A DNA stretch of 39,580 bases from a virus, in IMG/VR virus record IMGVR_UViG_3300032265_001293, positions 1-39,580 of that record; one strand, 5' to 3'. The notes beneath the pieces were generated by a model that was not told the DNA's origin, searched no databases, and was given only the letters and a program-made list of their open reading frames with translations. Below, in pieces: positions 8,684-17,368 of the stretch (its first letter is position 1; each line of letters opens with the position of its first letter). The position numbers and the translations under genes are program-made.

Positions 8684-8973
8684 GTCTTAAACTTGTAAAA
8701 TTGATTAGTGGTGAAGAAGTTATTGGTGACGATGTAACAACAGACCTCAATGCAGGCACTGTTGCATTACAGAATTGTGTTGCTATTGTTCTAAACCCAA
8801 CTAAAGATGGAATCACTTATGGCTTCATGCCATGGGGTTCTTTGACTAAGGATGATAAGGTAATCTCTCTTGATAAGATTATCTATACTGCAACGCCAAA
8901 TGATGAATTAAAGAATGGTTACAACTCAATGTTCGGTGGTATTGTAACCCCAGGCAAGCAGTTGATTACTTGA
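8680..8973 (+). CDS. Small Sm/Lsm-like beta protein
   Basis: A 97-aa protein. LKLVKLISGEEVIGDDV followed by alternating beta strands, NCVAIVLNP and YGFMPWGSL resembles the Sm1/Sm2 signature of Lsm/Hfq-like proteins, where the first strands read L-x-x-G-x-x-V-x-G. Such small proteins occur next to the polymerase in marine T4-like phages. If the fold is right it could form a ring that binds RNA, but the RNA-binding residues cannot be confirmed by eye. GGAGAAAGG upstream provides a strong ribosome site. The polymerase promoter overlaps its stop codon. Confidence 0.5.
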   Translation: MSLKLVKLISGEEVIGDDVTTDLNAGTVALQNCVAIVLNPTKDGITYGFMPWGSLTKDDKVISLDKIIYTATPNDELKNGYNSMFGGIVTPGKQLIT

Positions 8974-8998
8974 TTTTACACTCGATAAAGGGTATAAT
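8970..8998 (+). promoter_or_regulatory. Sigma70-like promoter before DNA polymerase
   Basis: TTGATT at 8970-8975 and TATAAT at 8993-8998 are separated by exactly 17 bases. The -10 region sits in AAGGGTATAATATAT, a 15-base string repeated exactly in the promoter at 12767-12795. Transcription would start about 20 bases before the GTG of the polymerase. It is read by host RNA polymerase and is probably early or middle. Confidence 0.8.
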
Positions 8999-9027
8999 AT
9001 ATCAAGCGGTGAATATAAAGGATTTCA

Positions 9028-11568
9028 GTGTTCTATACTAATGTTGCGATGATTGGCGATAATATTCTTTTCCGTGGTGTAAAAGCTGGGAAAAGAATCC
9101 GCCAAAGAATTAAATATAAACCGAAACTCTTTGTAAAGGGCAATAAACCGTCTAAGTGGCAGACACTTAATAAAGAACCAGTCGAAGAGATGCCCTTCGA
9201 CTCTATTAGAGACGCTCGTGAGTTCGTTAAGAATTACGAAGGCGTCTCTAACTTTATCATTTATGGAAATACTAGATATGACTACGCTTTTATATCGGAT
9301 CTATTTCCAGATGAAATCGACTGGGACTTATCTCAGATGTGTGTTGCTTACATCGACATTGAAGTGGGCTCCGAGAACGGATTCCCAGAGCCTGAGCATG
9401 CTAATGAGGCTATTACCGCCATTACAATTTGTATTGACAAAAAGTATTACGTTTTTGGATGCGGTGATTTTGTCAATACTCGTGATGATGTTTCCTACTT
9501 AAAGTGTCAAGATGAATTTGATCTAATTGACAAGTTCATTGATCTTTGGACAATACATTATCCTGATATCATCAGTGGTTGGAATATCAAGTTCTTTGAC
9601 TTTCCTTATTTGATCAATCGTATTAAACGACTCTTTGGTGAAGACAAGATTGTTAAGTTTTCCCCATGGGGCAAACTCAATCAAAGTGAGATTACCTTTA
9701 AGGGAAAGACTCAGCAGTGTTACGATATCATGGGCGTGTCCATGCTCGATTACTACGAACTCTATCGTAAGTATTCTTCTAATCCAAACCAAGAATCATT
9801 CTCACTTAATCATATCGCCAGCGTTGAACTTGGTGAGAAGAAAATTGATTATTCTGAGTTCGAGAGTTTACATCAACTCTATCGTGAAGACTATCAGAAG
9901 TTTATTGAGTACAATATCAAAGACGTAGAACTCGTCGAGAAACTCGAAGATAAGATTCGTTTGATCGAGTTGGCGGCAACTCTGGCTTATGACGCTAAAG
10001 TAAATTATGATGATGTGTTTTCCCAAGTTAAGATGTGGGATACTATCACTTATAATGCTCTAAAGAAAAAGCATATCGTAATTCCTCCTAAGAAGAACTC
10101 AACTAAGGATGCCCAGTATGCTGGAGCATTCGTTAAAGATCCTATTATTGGAATGCATGAGTGGGTCGCTTCTTTTGACTTGAATAGTCTGTATCCGCAT
10201 TTGATCATGATGTATAATCTTTCCCCAGAAACTCTATTGGGTCCTAGTGATTTTAATGCAGATATCAGAGCATTTATTTCAGAGCATGGTTCTCAAATTA
10301 ACGTAGATAATCTATTAAAGAAAGAAATACCAACTGACATTCTAAAGAAGAATAAAGTTACACTAACTCCAAATGGACAGCTGTTCAATATTGAGAAACA
10401 GGGTTTCCTTTCTGAAATTATGGAAACGATGTATGAAGATCGTGCGCTGTTTAAACGTAAGGCAATTGAGGCTCGTAAGCAACGCGAAAAGACAGTAAGT
10501 GAATCTGAAAAGCATGAGCTGGATAAGCAAATCGCTAAATTTAATAATATTCAGCTGGCTAAGAAAGTTACTCTAAACTCAGCTTACGGTGCTATCGGAA
10601 ATCAATGGTTTCGCTTCTTCGATATTCGTATTGCTGAAGCGATTACTTTGTCAGGTCAATTAGCCATTCGTTGGATCGAAAATAAACTCAATGCTCATTT
10701 AAATGATATGTTGAAGACTGAGGGTAAGGACTATATAATCGCATCGGATACAGATTCGATTTATCTCAATCTTGGTGGACTTGTAGATAAGTATATTCCA
10801 GATAAGTCAAACAAGCTGCGCACGATCAGAACACTTGATAAGTTTTGTGAAGATCGTATTCAGCCGTTCATAGATAAAACGTATGCTGAGTTGGCGGATT
10901 ATGTTAATGCTTATGCCCAGAAGATGGTAATGAAGCGTGAAGCATTGGCTGACAAGGGGATCTGGACAGCTAAGAAGAGATACATGCTTAATGTGTATAA
11001 TAACGAAGGCGTTGAGTATGCCAAGCCCAAGCTGAAGATCATGGGACTGGAAGCGATTAAATCCTCAACTCCAGCCGCATGCCGCGCCAAGATTAAAGAA
11101 TCATTTGAGGTTATACTAGGTAAAGATCAGGAGTCTCTAATTAAGTTTATTGAAGACTTTAGAGAAGAATTCAAGACTCTACCTGTTGAGCAGATTGCTT
11201 TTCCTAGAGGTGTCAATGGTATGGAGAAGTATGGAGATAACAAATCCATCTATGGAATGAAAACTCCAATCCATGTTAAGGGATCTCTAATCTTTAATCA
11301 CTTCCTAATCGAGAAAGGATTGACTAAAAAGTATCAACAGATTAAAGAGGGTGAGAAGATTAAGTTTATCTATTTGAAAGAACCTAATCCTCTACAATGT
11401 GCTGTAATTTCTTTCTTGAGCTCAATTCCAAAAGAATTTGACTTAGAACAGTATTTGGATTATGATACTATGTTTGAAAAGTCTTTTCTTGAGCCATTGA
11501 AAACTGTGTTAGATTGTATTAATTGGAAATCTGAAAAAAGTAATTCGCTTGAAGATTTCTTTTCGTAA
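9028..11568 (+). CDS. 43: Family B DNA polymerase, T4 gp43-like
   Basis: An 846-aa replicative polymerase with 3'-5' exonuclease. The exonuclease motifs are AYIDIEVGSE (Asp110, Glu112), WNIKFFDFPYL and YNIKDVELV. The polymerase motifs are SFDLNSLYP (A, Asp384), KKVTLNSAYGAIGNQW (B) and ASDTDSIYL (C, Asp574 and Asp576). All catalytic acidic residues are present in one unbroken frame, slightly shorter than T4 gp43 (898 aa). The start is GTG with AAAGGA about 6 bases upstream. It is preceded by a strong promoter and followed 9 bases later by uvsX. Confidence 0.97.
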   Translation: MFYTNVAMIGDNILFRGVKAGKRIRQRIKYKPKLFVKGNKPSKWQTLNKEPVEEMPFDSIRDAREFVKNYEGVSNFIIYGNTRYDYAFISDLFPDEIDWDLSQMCVAYIDIEVGSENGFPEPEHANEAITAITICIDKKYYVFGCGDFVNTRDDVSYLKCQDEFDLIDKFIDLWTIHYPDIISGWNIKFFDFPYLINRIKRLFGEDKIVKFSPWGKLNQSEITFKGKTQQCYDIMGVSMLDYYELYRKYSSNPNQESFSLNHIASVELGEKKIDYSEFESLHQLYREDYQKFIEYNIKDVELVEKLEDKIRLIELAATLAYDAKVNYDDVFSQVKMWDTITYNALKKKHIVIPPKKNSTKDAQYAGAFVKDPIIGMHEWVASFDLNSLYPHLIMMYNLSPETLLGPSDFNADIRAFISEHGSQINVDNLLKKEIPTDILKKNKVTLTPNGQLFNIEKQGFLSEIMETMYEDRALFKRKAIEARKQREKTVSESEKHELDKQIAKFNNIQLAKKVTLNSAYGAIGNQWFRFFDIRIAEAITLSGQLAIRWIENKLNAHLNDMLKTEGKDYIIASDTDSIYLNLGGLVDKYIPDKSNKLRTIRTLDKFCEDRIQPFIDKTYAELADYVNAYAQKMVMKREALADKGIWTAKKRYMLNVYNNEGVEYAKPKLKIMGLEAIKSSTPAACRAKIKESFEVILGKDQESLIKFIEDFREEFKTLPVEQIAFPRGVNGMEKYGDNKSIYGMKTPIHVKGSLIFNHFLIEKGLTKKYQQIKEGEKIKFIYLKEPNPLQCAVISFLSSIPKEFDLEQYLDYDTMFEKSFLEPLKTVLDCINWKSEKSNSLEDFFS

Positions 11569-11577
11569 GGAGAATGT

Positions 11578-12648
11578 ATGAGTTTATTAGATAAAATTAA
11601 GAAGAATTCTACGATTAAGGATTCATCAATCCTTTCCAAATCAAAATTCTTTCAAGCCAAAGACATGATTCAAACTAGTATTCCAGCAATGAATATTGCT
11701 TTGTCTGGGGATATTGATGGGGGATTTACTCCTGGCTTGACTATGTGGGCTGGTCCATCAAAACACTTTAAGACTGCTTTTAGTTTGATCATGGCAAAGG
11801 CGTATTTGGACAAGTATCCGGATGGTGTTGTTCTGTTTTATGATTCAGAGTTTGGTACTCCTAAGAGCTACTTTGAAACATTTCAGATTGATGAAGAGCG
11901 AGTAATTCATACTCCATTGACTGATGTTGAACAGTTGAAGTTTGACATAATGAATCAGCTGAAAGAAATTACTCGCGGTGATCGTCTAATGATCATTATT
12001 GATTCAATCGGCAATCTTGCTTCTAAGAAAGAAGTTGAAGACGCTCTTGAACAGAAGTCAGTCGGAGACATGACTCGTGCTAAGCAAATAAAGTCACTAT
12101 TCCGCATGGTAACTCCGCATCTCACTCTAAAGGATATTCCAATGGTTGTGGTTAACCATACCTACATGGAAATTGGAATGTTCCCGAAGGCAATCGTCGG
12201 TGGTGGCACTGGTTCATACTATTCTGCCGATAACATCTTTATTCTTGGTCGTCAGCAGGAGAAGGATGGGGCTGAGTTGTTAGGATATAACTTTATTATC
12301 AACGTTGAAAAATCACGTTATGTTAAAGAGAAAGCCAAGATTCCAATCAGCGTTAAGTTTGATGGTGGTATCAGCAAGTATTCAGGTCTATTAGAAATGG
12401 CACTTGAGTCTGGTCATGTAGTAAAGCCAACGAATGGTTGGTATGCTCGAGTTGATACTTCTACTGGTGAAGTCGAAGATAAGAAGTTCCGAGTTAAGGA
12501 TACAGATACTGCTGACTTCTGGAATAAGATCTTGAAGGATAAAACTTTCCTTGAGTGGATTAAGAAGAATTATTCATATGGTGCTAATTCAATGTATTCC
12601 AGCTATGATGAAGAAGCTCCTGTAACTGAGGAAGAAGAAGATGCGTAA
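11578..12648 (+). CDS. uvsX: UvsX, RecA-like recombinase
   Basis: A 356-aa strand-exchange ATPase used in recombination-dependent replication. Walker A is GPSKHFKT (residues 59-66), an unusual but T4-family variant of GxxxxGKT in which the usual Gly is His-Phe. Walker B is LMIIIDSIGN, and MVVVNHTYMEIG with the GGGTGSYYSADNIFIL segment fits the L1/L2 DNA-binding loops. The C-terminus is acidic (EEEEDA), as in UvsX and RecA. AAGGAG lies 7 bases upstream of the start. It overlaps the next gene by 8 bases. Confidence 0.95.
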   Translation: MSLLDKIKKNSTIKDSSILSKSKFFQAKDMIQTSIPAMNIALSGDIDGGFTPGLTMWAGPSKHFKTAFSLIMAKAYLDKYPDGVVLFYDSEFGTPKSYFETFQIDEERVIHTPLTDVEQLKFDIMNQLKEITRGDRLMIIIDSIGNLASKKEVEDALEQKSVGDMTRAKQIKSLFRMVTPHLTLKDIPMVVVNHTYMEIGMFPKAIVGGGTGSYYSADNIFILGRQQEKDGAELLGYNFIINVEKSRYVKEKAKIPISVKFDGGISKYSGLLEMALESGHVVKPTNGWYARVDTSTGEVEDKKFRVKDTDTADFWNKILKDKTFLEWIKKNYSYGANSMYSSYDEEAPVTEEEEDA

Positions 12649-13186
12649 GTTATTTCAGCCAGTAATAGATAAATTCCAGAAATGGGATCGCGCTCGGAAA
12701 TATAAAGAGAATGAGTATTTCAAAATCGCTCATGATTCTAATTACACAGGTATTATGCCAATTGAGTTGCTTAAAGGACAATATAAGGGTATAATATATT
12801 GTTACGGACCAATTAGTGTTGGAGAGGATCTTGGATATAAAGGTGCTCAAGCTTCGTTTAGTATTGAAGTAATAAATGAAGAATTGGATCCAGCGATTAA
12901 AGAAGCATACCTGGATGATCCTACTTTTGCAAAATTGACTGGTGAGATTCTTCTGGTTGTGTTAGAAAAAACGTTAGAAAAACAAACGGACAAATTCATA
13001 AGTGAGAATTTAGGTAATGAAGAAGATCGAGAAAACTATCTTGAAGAACCTGTTCCTCAACGAACAGTTCGTAAGAAAAATCCTGCCCTATCTGAAGACG
13101 GAGTATCTACAGGAAAGAAGCGAAAGAAACCTGTACGAAGAAATCCAAAAATACGTTCTAAAATACAATCAGATACCGACGCATGA
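12641..13186 (+). CDS. Hypothetical 181-aa replication-module protein with overprinted basic tail
   Basis: I do not recognise this family by function; similar-sized proteins lie between uvsX and the helicase in marine T4-like phages. Residues 1-125 look folded, with YKGIIYCYGPISVGEDLG and a beta-rich ASFSIEVINEEL. The last 57 residues are a Lys/Arg-rich, low-complexity tail (RKKNPALSEDG, KKRKKPVRRNPK). That tail is encoded by DNA that also encodes the helicase N-terminus in another frame. The position suggests a replication accessory role such as DNA binding by the tail; this is inference. Confidence 0.65.
   Translation: MRKLFQPVIDKFQKWDRARKYKENEYFKIAHDSNYTGIMPIELLKGQYKGIIYCYGPISVGEDLGYKGAQASFSIEVINEELDPAIKEAYLDDPTFAKLTGEILLVVLEKTLEKQTDKFISENLGNEEDRENYLEEPVPQRTVRKKNPALSEDGVSTGKKRKKPVRRNPKIRSKIQSDTDA
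12767..12795 (+). promoter_or_regulatory. Internal sigma70-like promoter for helicase
   Basis: TTGCTT at 12767-12772 and a perfect TATAAT at 12790-12795 are 17 bases apart, inside the coding sequence of the preceding gene. The -10 context AAGGGTATAATATAT is identical to that of the polymerase promoter at 8970-8998. A transcript would begin near 12802 and could supply the helicase separately from uvsX. Confidence 0.65.
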
Positions 13187-14393
13187 AGCGATTCAGATTG
13201 AGTTAAATGCTCGAGAAGGTCTTTTTGAAGATGACTTTAAGAAGACTTCTGAACTTCTAACTGAGTTACAGGAAGATAAAGAAGCCAGTCCATCAGACTG
13301 GCTCATTCAACAAACTGAAAAGTTTTGTCAAGAAAAAGCAATTCATAATGCGATTCTAGAGTCTATTCAGATCCTAGATGGTAAGGGTAAACTAGATAAG
13401 TCTAAGGGTTCAATTCCTGAGATCTTATCTGATGCCTTATCTATTTCCTTTGATCCTAATATCGGTCATGACTATATTGAAAATGCTTCTGATCGTTATG
13501 ACTTCTATCATAAAACTGAAAAGCGTATTCCTTTTGATCTAGATTTCTTTAATCGAATAACGAAGGGTGGCTTGCCGACTAAGACACTTAATATCGCACT
13601 TGCGGGTACAGGTGTTGGTAAGTCGTTGTTTATGTGTCACCATGCCGCAGCTTGTCTCGCTCAAAACTTTAATGTTTTGTATATCACTTTGGAAATGTCC
13701 GAAGAAAAGATTGCTGAGCGTATTGACGCCAATCTCCTTAATGTTAAACTCGATGATCTGGCTAATCTCCCTAAAGACGCTTATGAGAGAAAGATTAGTC
13801 GTCTAAAAGAGAACATTAAGGGTAAATTAATCATTAAAGAATATCCAACTGCGGCTGCAGGTTCAACACACTTCCGAGCTCTCTTGAATGAATTGGCATT
13901 GAAGAAGAACTTCAAACCTGATATCCTATTCATTGACTATCTTAATATCTGTAGCTCTTCCCGTTTGAAACATGGGGCGAACGTAAACTCATATTCTTAT
14001 ATCAAAGCGATTGCTGAAGAACTCCGAGGTCTTGCGGTTGAGTTTAAGATTCCAATTATGTCTGCGACTCAAACGACTCGTTCAGGGTTTACTAATACAG
14101 ATCCTGGGCTGGAAGATACCTCAGAGTCATTTGGACTTCCTGCAACTGCGGATATGATGTTTGCGTTAATTACTAGTGAAGAACTAGAAGGTCTTAATCA
14201 GATTATGGTTAAGCAGTTGAAAAATCGGTATAATGATCCCACACTAAATAAGAAGTTCGCTGTCGGTATTGATCGCTCTAAAATGAAGCTCTATGATATT
14301 GAACAAAGCGCACAGAAAAGCATCTCTGATTCTGGACAAAACTTCGAGAATATCAAGGACGCTAAATCTAAATTTAGACAATTGAAGGTGTAA
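13017..14393 (+). CDS. 41: Replicative DNA helicase, T4 gp41/DnaB-like
   Basis: A 458-aa RecA-fold hexameric helicase. Walker A is GTGVGKS (residues 197-203); VLYITLEMSEEKIAERIDA is motif H1a, DILFIDYLNIC is Walker B, and PIMSATQTTRSG is the H3 Gln region. The N-terminus (KNLFLNEQFVRKILPYLKTEY) matches the gp41 N-terminal domain, so the ATG at 13017 is well supported even though it lies 170 bases inside the preceding gene in a different frame. GHDYIENASDRYDFY before the ATPase core also matches gp41. It acts with the primase at 36945-38012. Confidence 0.95.
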   Translation: MKKIEKTILKNLFLNEQFVRKILPYLKTEYLQERSERNLYEEIQKYVLKYNQIPTHEAIQIELNAREGLFEDDFKKTSELLTELQEDKEASPSDWLIQQTEKFCQEKAIHNAILESIQILDGKGKLDKSKGSIPEILSDALSISFDPNIGHDYIENASDRYDFYHKTEKRIPFDLDFFNRITKGGLPTKTLNIALAGTGVGKSLFMCHHAAACLAQNFNVLYITLEMSEEKIAERIDANLLNVKLDDLANLPKDAYERKISRLKENIKGKLIIKEYPTAAAGSTHFRALLNELALKKNFKPDILFIDYLNICSSSRLKHGANVNSYSYIKAIAEELRGLAVEFKIPIMSATQTTRSGFTNTDPGLEDTSESFGLPATADMMFALITSEELEGLNQIMVKQLKNRYNDPTLNKKFAVGIDRSKMKLYDIEQSAQKSISDSGQNFENIKDAKSKFRQLKV

Positions 14394-14394
14394 T

Positions 14395-15669
14395 ATGGCA
14401 GCAACAAGAGGTAAAGACGCTTGGGAAAAACATTTCCGAGGAAGGGGAAATGTTCAGACCACAATGGGCAAAAAATCCAAACAATGGGATATTGAAACTA
14501 AAAAAGATACAATGAGTGTCCTAGAACAAGGAACACAAATAACTGTCATTGGAACCGAAGAATATGATAATAAACCAATTGTAGAATATGGTGAAAAGAG
14601 AGAACGAACCAGAGTTACTTTTGATTGCATTCAAAAACCTGGAACTTCTCGTAGTTCTTCTTCTCCAAATCAGAAGGCTAATGATAAAACTATCCGCAAC
14701 AAAACATTAGCACCTAGTGGACTTGGACTTAATGGCGCAAAAATAAAAAAAGATGCCTTTATTAAAACTGTGAGTGATGCATTAGTTGCTAAAAAAGACA
14801 TAAAACCCTCTATTAAGAAATTGTGTCTTGAAATACTCGCTAAAAGCGAAAAAACTGGACAGAAAGTAGACTCATTAGAAGATATATCTGATAAAGATCT
14901 CGCAATTATAGGAAAAGATTTTGGCGAATTTAGTGGCGCATGGTGGTTCATAAACAACTTTGCACCAGAGCACAAACTCAATATGATTGAATACCCAGCT
15001 TCTGTATCAAACGCATTAGCTGATTATAGCGTTCATGATGGTTTTAAATATATGGTTTCAGCAAAATATAAAAAAGGTGCTGTTCCATCAATATCCAACA
15101 TCAGAGAAGTTGTGAATGGGATGACACCCGAAAATGCAAATGATAAAAAAGCTAAAGAGTTAATATTGAGCATAACTGACAGTAGCAATAAAGAAGGTAT
15201 TGTTGTTTCCGCTAAACTTGTGAACTCTGAAGCATATCAAATATTATGTAAAATCATGAAAGATAAAAATTTAACAGATAAGAAAATTGAAGATTATCTT
15301 CAAACATTCAAAAATTTTGATGCATTATACTCATTTATCTCGAAAGAATTTTATAGTAAAATAGGAAAAGATGCTAAAGTACCAACTATTAAAAGCGCAT
15401 TTTCTCCTGGTAAATCTAGAAGTGGAATTATAACTTCTCCTTTGGCTTATGCAACAATTGATGAGATTAATAAAAATAAAATATACACAAATTTTTTGAC
15501 TCGTGCTTGTCAATCTTTAGAAGTCCATCAAATTTATTTCAATATTACACGACAAGGGATACTCCAATATAATGTTAAGAAATTTGAAGAAGAATCATTT
15601 ATATTTGAATATCACAGTAATGCTGCTAAACCAGGTGGAAATAAAATAGGATTTGAGCTGGTAAAATAA
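14395..15669 (+). CDS. Conserved hypothetical protein, possible nuclease-like fold
   Basis: A 424-aa protein that I cannot name. The N-terminal 90 residues contain an SH3-like stretch (GTQITVIGTEEYDNKPIVEY). A linker rich in Ser/Asn follows, then a central domain with DKDLAIIGKDFGEFSGAWWF and SNALADYSVHDG followed by FKYMVSAKYKKG. The Asp...S-A-K pattern is faintly like PD-(D/E)xK nuclease folds, but the acidic residue expected before A-K is Ser. It starts 1 base after the helicase stop and belongs to the replication operon. Codon use is strongly AT-rich. Confidence 0.6.
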   Translation: MAATRGKDAWEKHFRGRGNVQTTMGKKSKQWDIETKKDTMSVLEQGTQITVIGTEEYDNKPIVEYGEKRERTRVTFDCIQKPGTSRSSSSPNQKANDKTIRNKTLAPSGLGLNGAKIKKDAFIKTVSDALVAKKDIKPSIKKLCLEILAKSEKTGQKVDSLEDISDKDLAIIGKDFGEFSGAWWFINNFAPEHKLNMIEYPASVSNALADYSVHDGFKYMVSAKYKKGAVPSISNIREVVNGMTPENANDKKAKELILSITDSSNKEGIVVSAKLVNSEAYQILCKIMKDKNLTDKKIEDYLQTFKNFDALYSFISKEFYSKIGKDAKVPTIKSAFSPGKSRSGIITSPLAYATIDEINKNKIYTNFLTRACQSLEVHQIYFNITRQGILQYNVKKFEEESFIFEYHSNAAKPGGNKIGFELVK

Positions 15670-15671
15670 TT

Positions 15672-16637
15672 ATGACAATACTTGTGACTGGTGGCTGTGG
15701 CTTTATCGGCAGCAATTTTATTCGTAATCATATTAACAGATATCAAGAACCTGTTATCAACTTAGATAAACTTACCTATGCTGGTAATGCGAGTCACTTG
15801 TCTGATCTTCATGGTGATTTGGGATATCACTTCATCAAAGGCGATATACAAGATAGAAATCTAGTTGATGATCTTCTGGCGATTTATAAACCAAGAGCAT
15901 TGATACACTTTGCTGCTGAAAGTCATGTTGATAATTCAATCAAAGACTCAACTCCATTTGTAATGACTAATGTTCTTGGAACTGTAAATTTACTAGAATC
16001 TGTAAAAGATAATCTAAAGAAAGTTCTTTTTGAAGAATTTAAGTTTATACATGTATCTACAGATGAGGTATATGGTTCTCTAGAGACCGAGGAGGGGTCG
16101 TTTACTGAAGAAACCCCCTATGACCCGAGGTCTCCTTACTCAGCCTCTAAAGCAGCCTCTGACCATTTTGTAATGGCATATTATCATACCCATAAAATAC
16201 CTGTAATGATAACAAACTGTTCAAATAACTATGGTCCTTACCAGCATACAGAAAAGTTAATCCCAACAGTTATAAGTAAAGCACTAAGAAACGAAAAGAT
16301 TCCTGTTTATGGGAACGGGATGAATGTTAGAGATTGGTTATACGTTGAAGATCACTGTGATGCTATTGGTCATGTATTGGCTAATGGTAGAATAGGTGAG
16401 AAGTATAACATTGGTGGAAATAATGAGTGTTCAAATATAGACCTCGTAAAGAAAATACTCAAATTAATGGATAAGTCCGAGTCCCTAATTGAGTATGTCA
16501 CTGATCGACCAGGTCACGACTTTAGATACAGCATAGATAATTCTAAGATCGTGAATGAGCTTAACTGGAATCCGTCAACTGACTTCGATGCGGGTCTTTT
16601 GAAAACTATAAAATACTACACCCTATTGAGATTGTAA
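15672..16637 (+). CDS. rmlB: dTDP-glucose 4,6-dehydratase
   Basis: A 321-aa extended SDR that converts dTDP-glucose to dTDP-4-keto-6-deoxyglucose, the second step of the dTDP-L-rhamnose pathway. It shows TGGCGFIGSNF (NAD-binding Gly motif, residues 6-16), LDKLTYAGN, HFAAESHVDNSI, VSTDEVYGS (catalytic Thr-Asp-Glu), YSASKAASD (Tyr-x-x-x-Lys) and GNGMNVRDWLYVEDH, all diagnostic for RmlB. It is complete although slightly short. It begins 2 bases after the unknown replication-module gene, far from the glycan island it probably serves; no RmlA, RmlC or RmlD is visible here. Confidence 0.93.
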   Translation: MTILVTGGCGFIGSNFIRNHINRYQEPVINLDKLTYAGNASHLSDLHGDLGYHFIKGDIQDRNLVDDLLAIYKPRALIHFAAESHVDNSIKDSTPFVMTNVLGTVNLLESVKDNLKKVLFEEFKFIHVSTDEVYGSLETEEGSFTEETPYDPRSPYSASKAASDHFVMAYYHTHKIPVMITNCSNNYGPYQHTEKLIPTVISKALRNEKIPVYGNGMNVRDWLYVEDHCDAIGHVLANGRIGEKYNIGGNNECSNIDLVKKILKLMDKSESLIEYVTDRPGHDFRYSIDNSKIVNELNWNPSTDFDAGLLKTIKYYTLLRL

Positions 16638-16642
16638 TTAGG

Positions 16643-16649
16643 CTAAATA
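16643..16649 (+). promoter_or_regulatory. Possible T4-type late promoter (CTAAATA)
   Basis: CTAAATA resembles the TATAAATA/NATAAATA late promoter box used by T4-like phages with gp55-type sigma factors. It lies in the 107-base intergenic gap upstream of the virion-type gene block. AT-rich DNA makes chance matches likely, so this is only suggestive. Confidence 0.3.
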
Positions 16650-16697
16650 GAGAGTATCTTCGTATGTAAGTCACTAATTACATTAACATTTTAGGTG

Positions 16698-16726
16698 TTG
16701 CTTTTCTTCCCGAAATGGGTTAGAAT
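16698..16726 (+). promoter_or_regulatory. Sigma70-like promoter before HAD/ligase cassette
   Basis: TTGCTT at 16698-16703 and TAGAAT at 16721-16726 are separated by 17 bases, placing the transcription start about 10 bases before the ATG at 16745. It shares TTGCTTTTC with the promoter at 36882. GGTAGGAA just before the ATG provides the ribosome site. Confidence 0.7.
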
Positions 16727-16744
16727 AGTAATATAAGGTAGGAA

Positions 16745-17368
16745 ATGAAGGGATTTAAGCAATATCTATCAGAAAACTCGAGCGGTGGGGGAACCCTGCA
16801 CGCATTCGACGTTGATGGAACATTAATGCACACTACCGCACGAGTCCATGTAAGAGATCAAAATGGACATCGTGTATCTTCACTTTCCCACGACGAATTC
16901 AATAACCATAAATTACATCCTGGACATCACTATGACTTTAGTGAGTTCAGATCATCACATCAATTCCACAAAGAAAAGCCAATCCGTCCGATGTTGGCTA
17001 AACTCAAAGCGATTCATAAGAATTCTCAAAAGAATCCAAAGAGCAGAGTTATAATTAATACTGCTAGATCAGACTTCGACGATAAACATCATTTCGCTCA
17101 GGCTTGGAAAAAGCATGGCGTTGATATTCACAAAATCCACGTTGAGCGTGCGGGTAATATCAAAAGCGATGAGTCGGTCGCAGCGAAGAAAGCCCAAGTG
17201 ATGAGAAAGCATTTGAAAACTGGGCGATATACAGAAGCCCACTTCTACGACGACGATAAAGAAAATCTAAGACACTTCAATAAACTTAGACACGAATTTC
17301 CTCACATTAAATTACACGCCCATCATGTGCATCCTGATGGGTCAACAAGTCATTATACGGAAGAATGA
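16745..17368 (+). CDS. HAD-superfamily phosphatase with capsid-targeting-like leader
   Basis: A 207-aa protein. HAFDVDGTLMHT carries the HAD nucleophile and acid/base Asp (Asp22, Asp24), VIINTARSD is motif II, a Lys precedes motif III, and FYDDDKENLRHF provides the motif III/IV acids. It is a likely phosphomonoesterase, possibly acting on nucleic-acid 3'-phosphates as the T4 Pnkp phosphatase does. The first ten residues MKGFKQYLSE resemble the T4 internal-protein leader (MKTYQEFIAE), with Asn following the Glu. The protein is very His-rich. The stop overlaps the next gene by ATGATG. Confidence 0.75.
   Translation: MKGFKQYLSENSSGGGTLHAFDVDGTLMHTTARVHVRDQNGHRVSSLSHDEFNNHKLHPGHHYDFSEFRSSHQFHKEKPIRPMLAKLKAIHKNSQKNPKSRVIINTARSDFDDKHHFAQAWKKHGVDIHKIHVERAGNIKSDESVAAKKAQVMRKHLKTGRYTEAHFYDDDKENLRHFNKLRHEFPHIKLHAHHVHPDGSTSHYTEE

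Noticed and set aside
13010-13190. Frameshift or pseudogene at the junction before the helicase
   Set aside because: Both frames end or start properly, the helicase N-terminus matches the gp41 family from its first residues, and the upstream protein has a plausible folded part before the overlap. A sequencing error remains possible and is listed as the refuting case.
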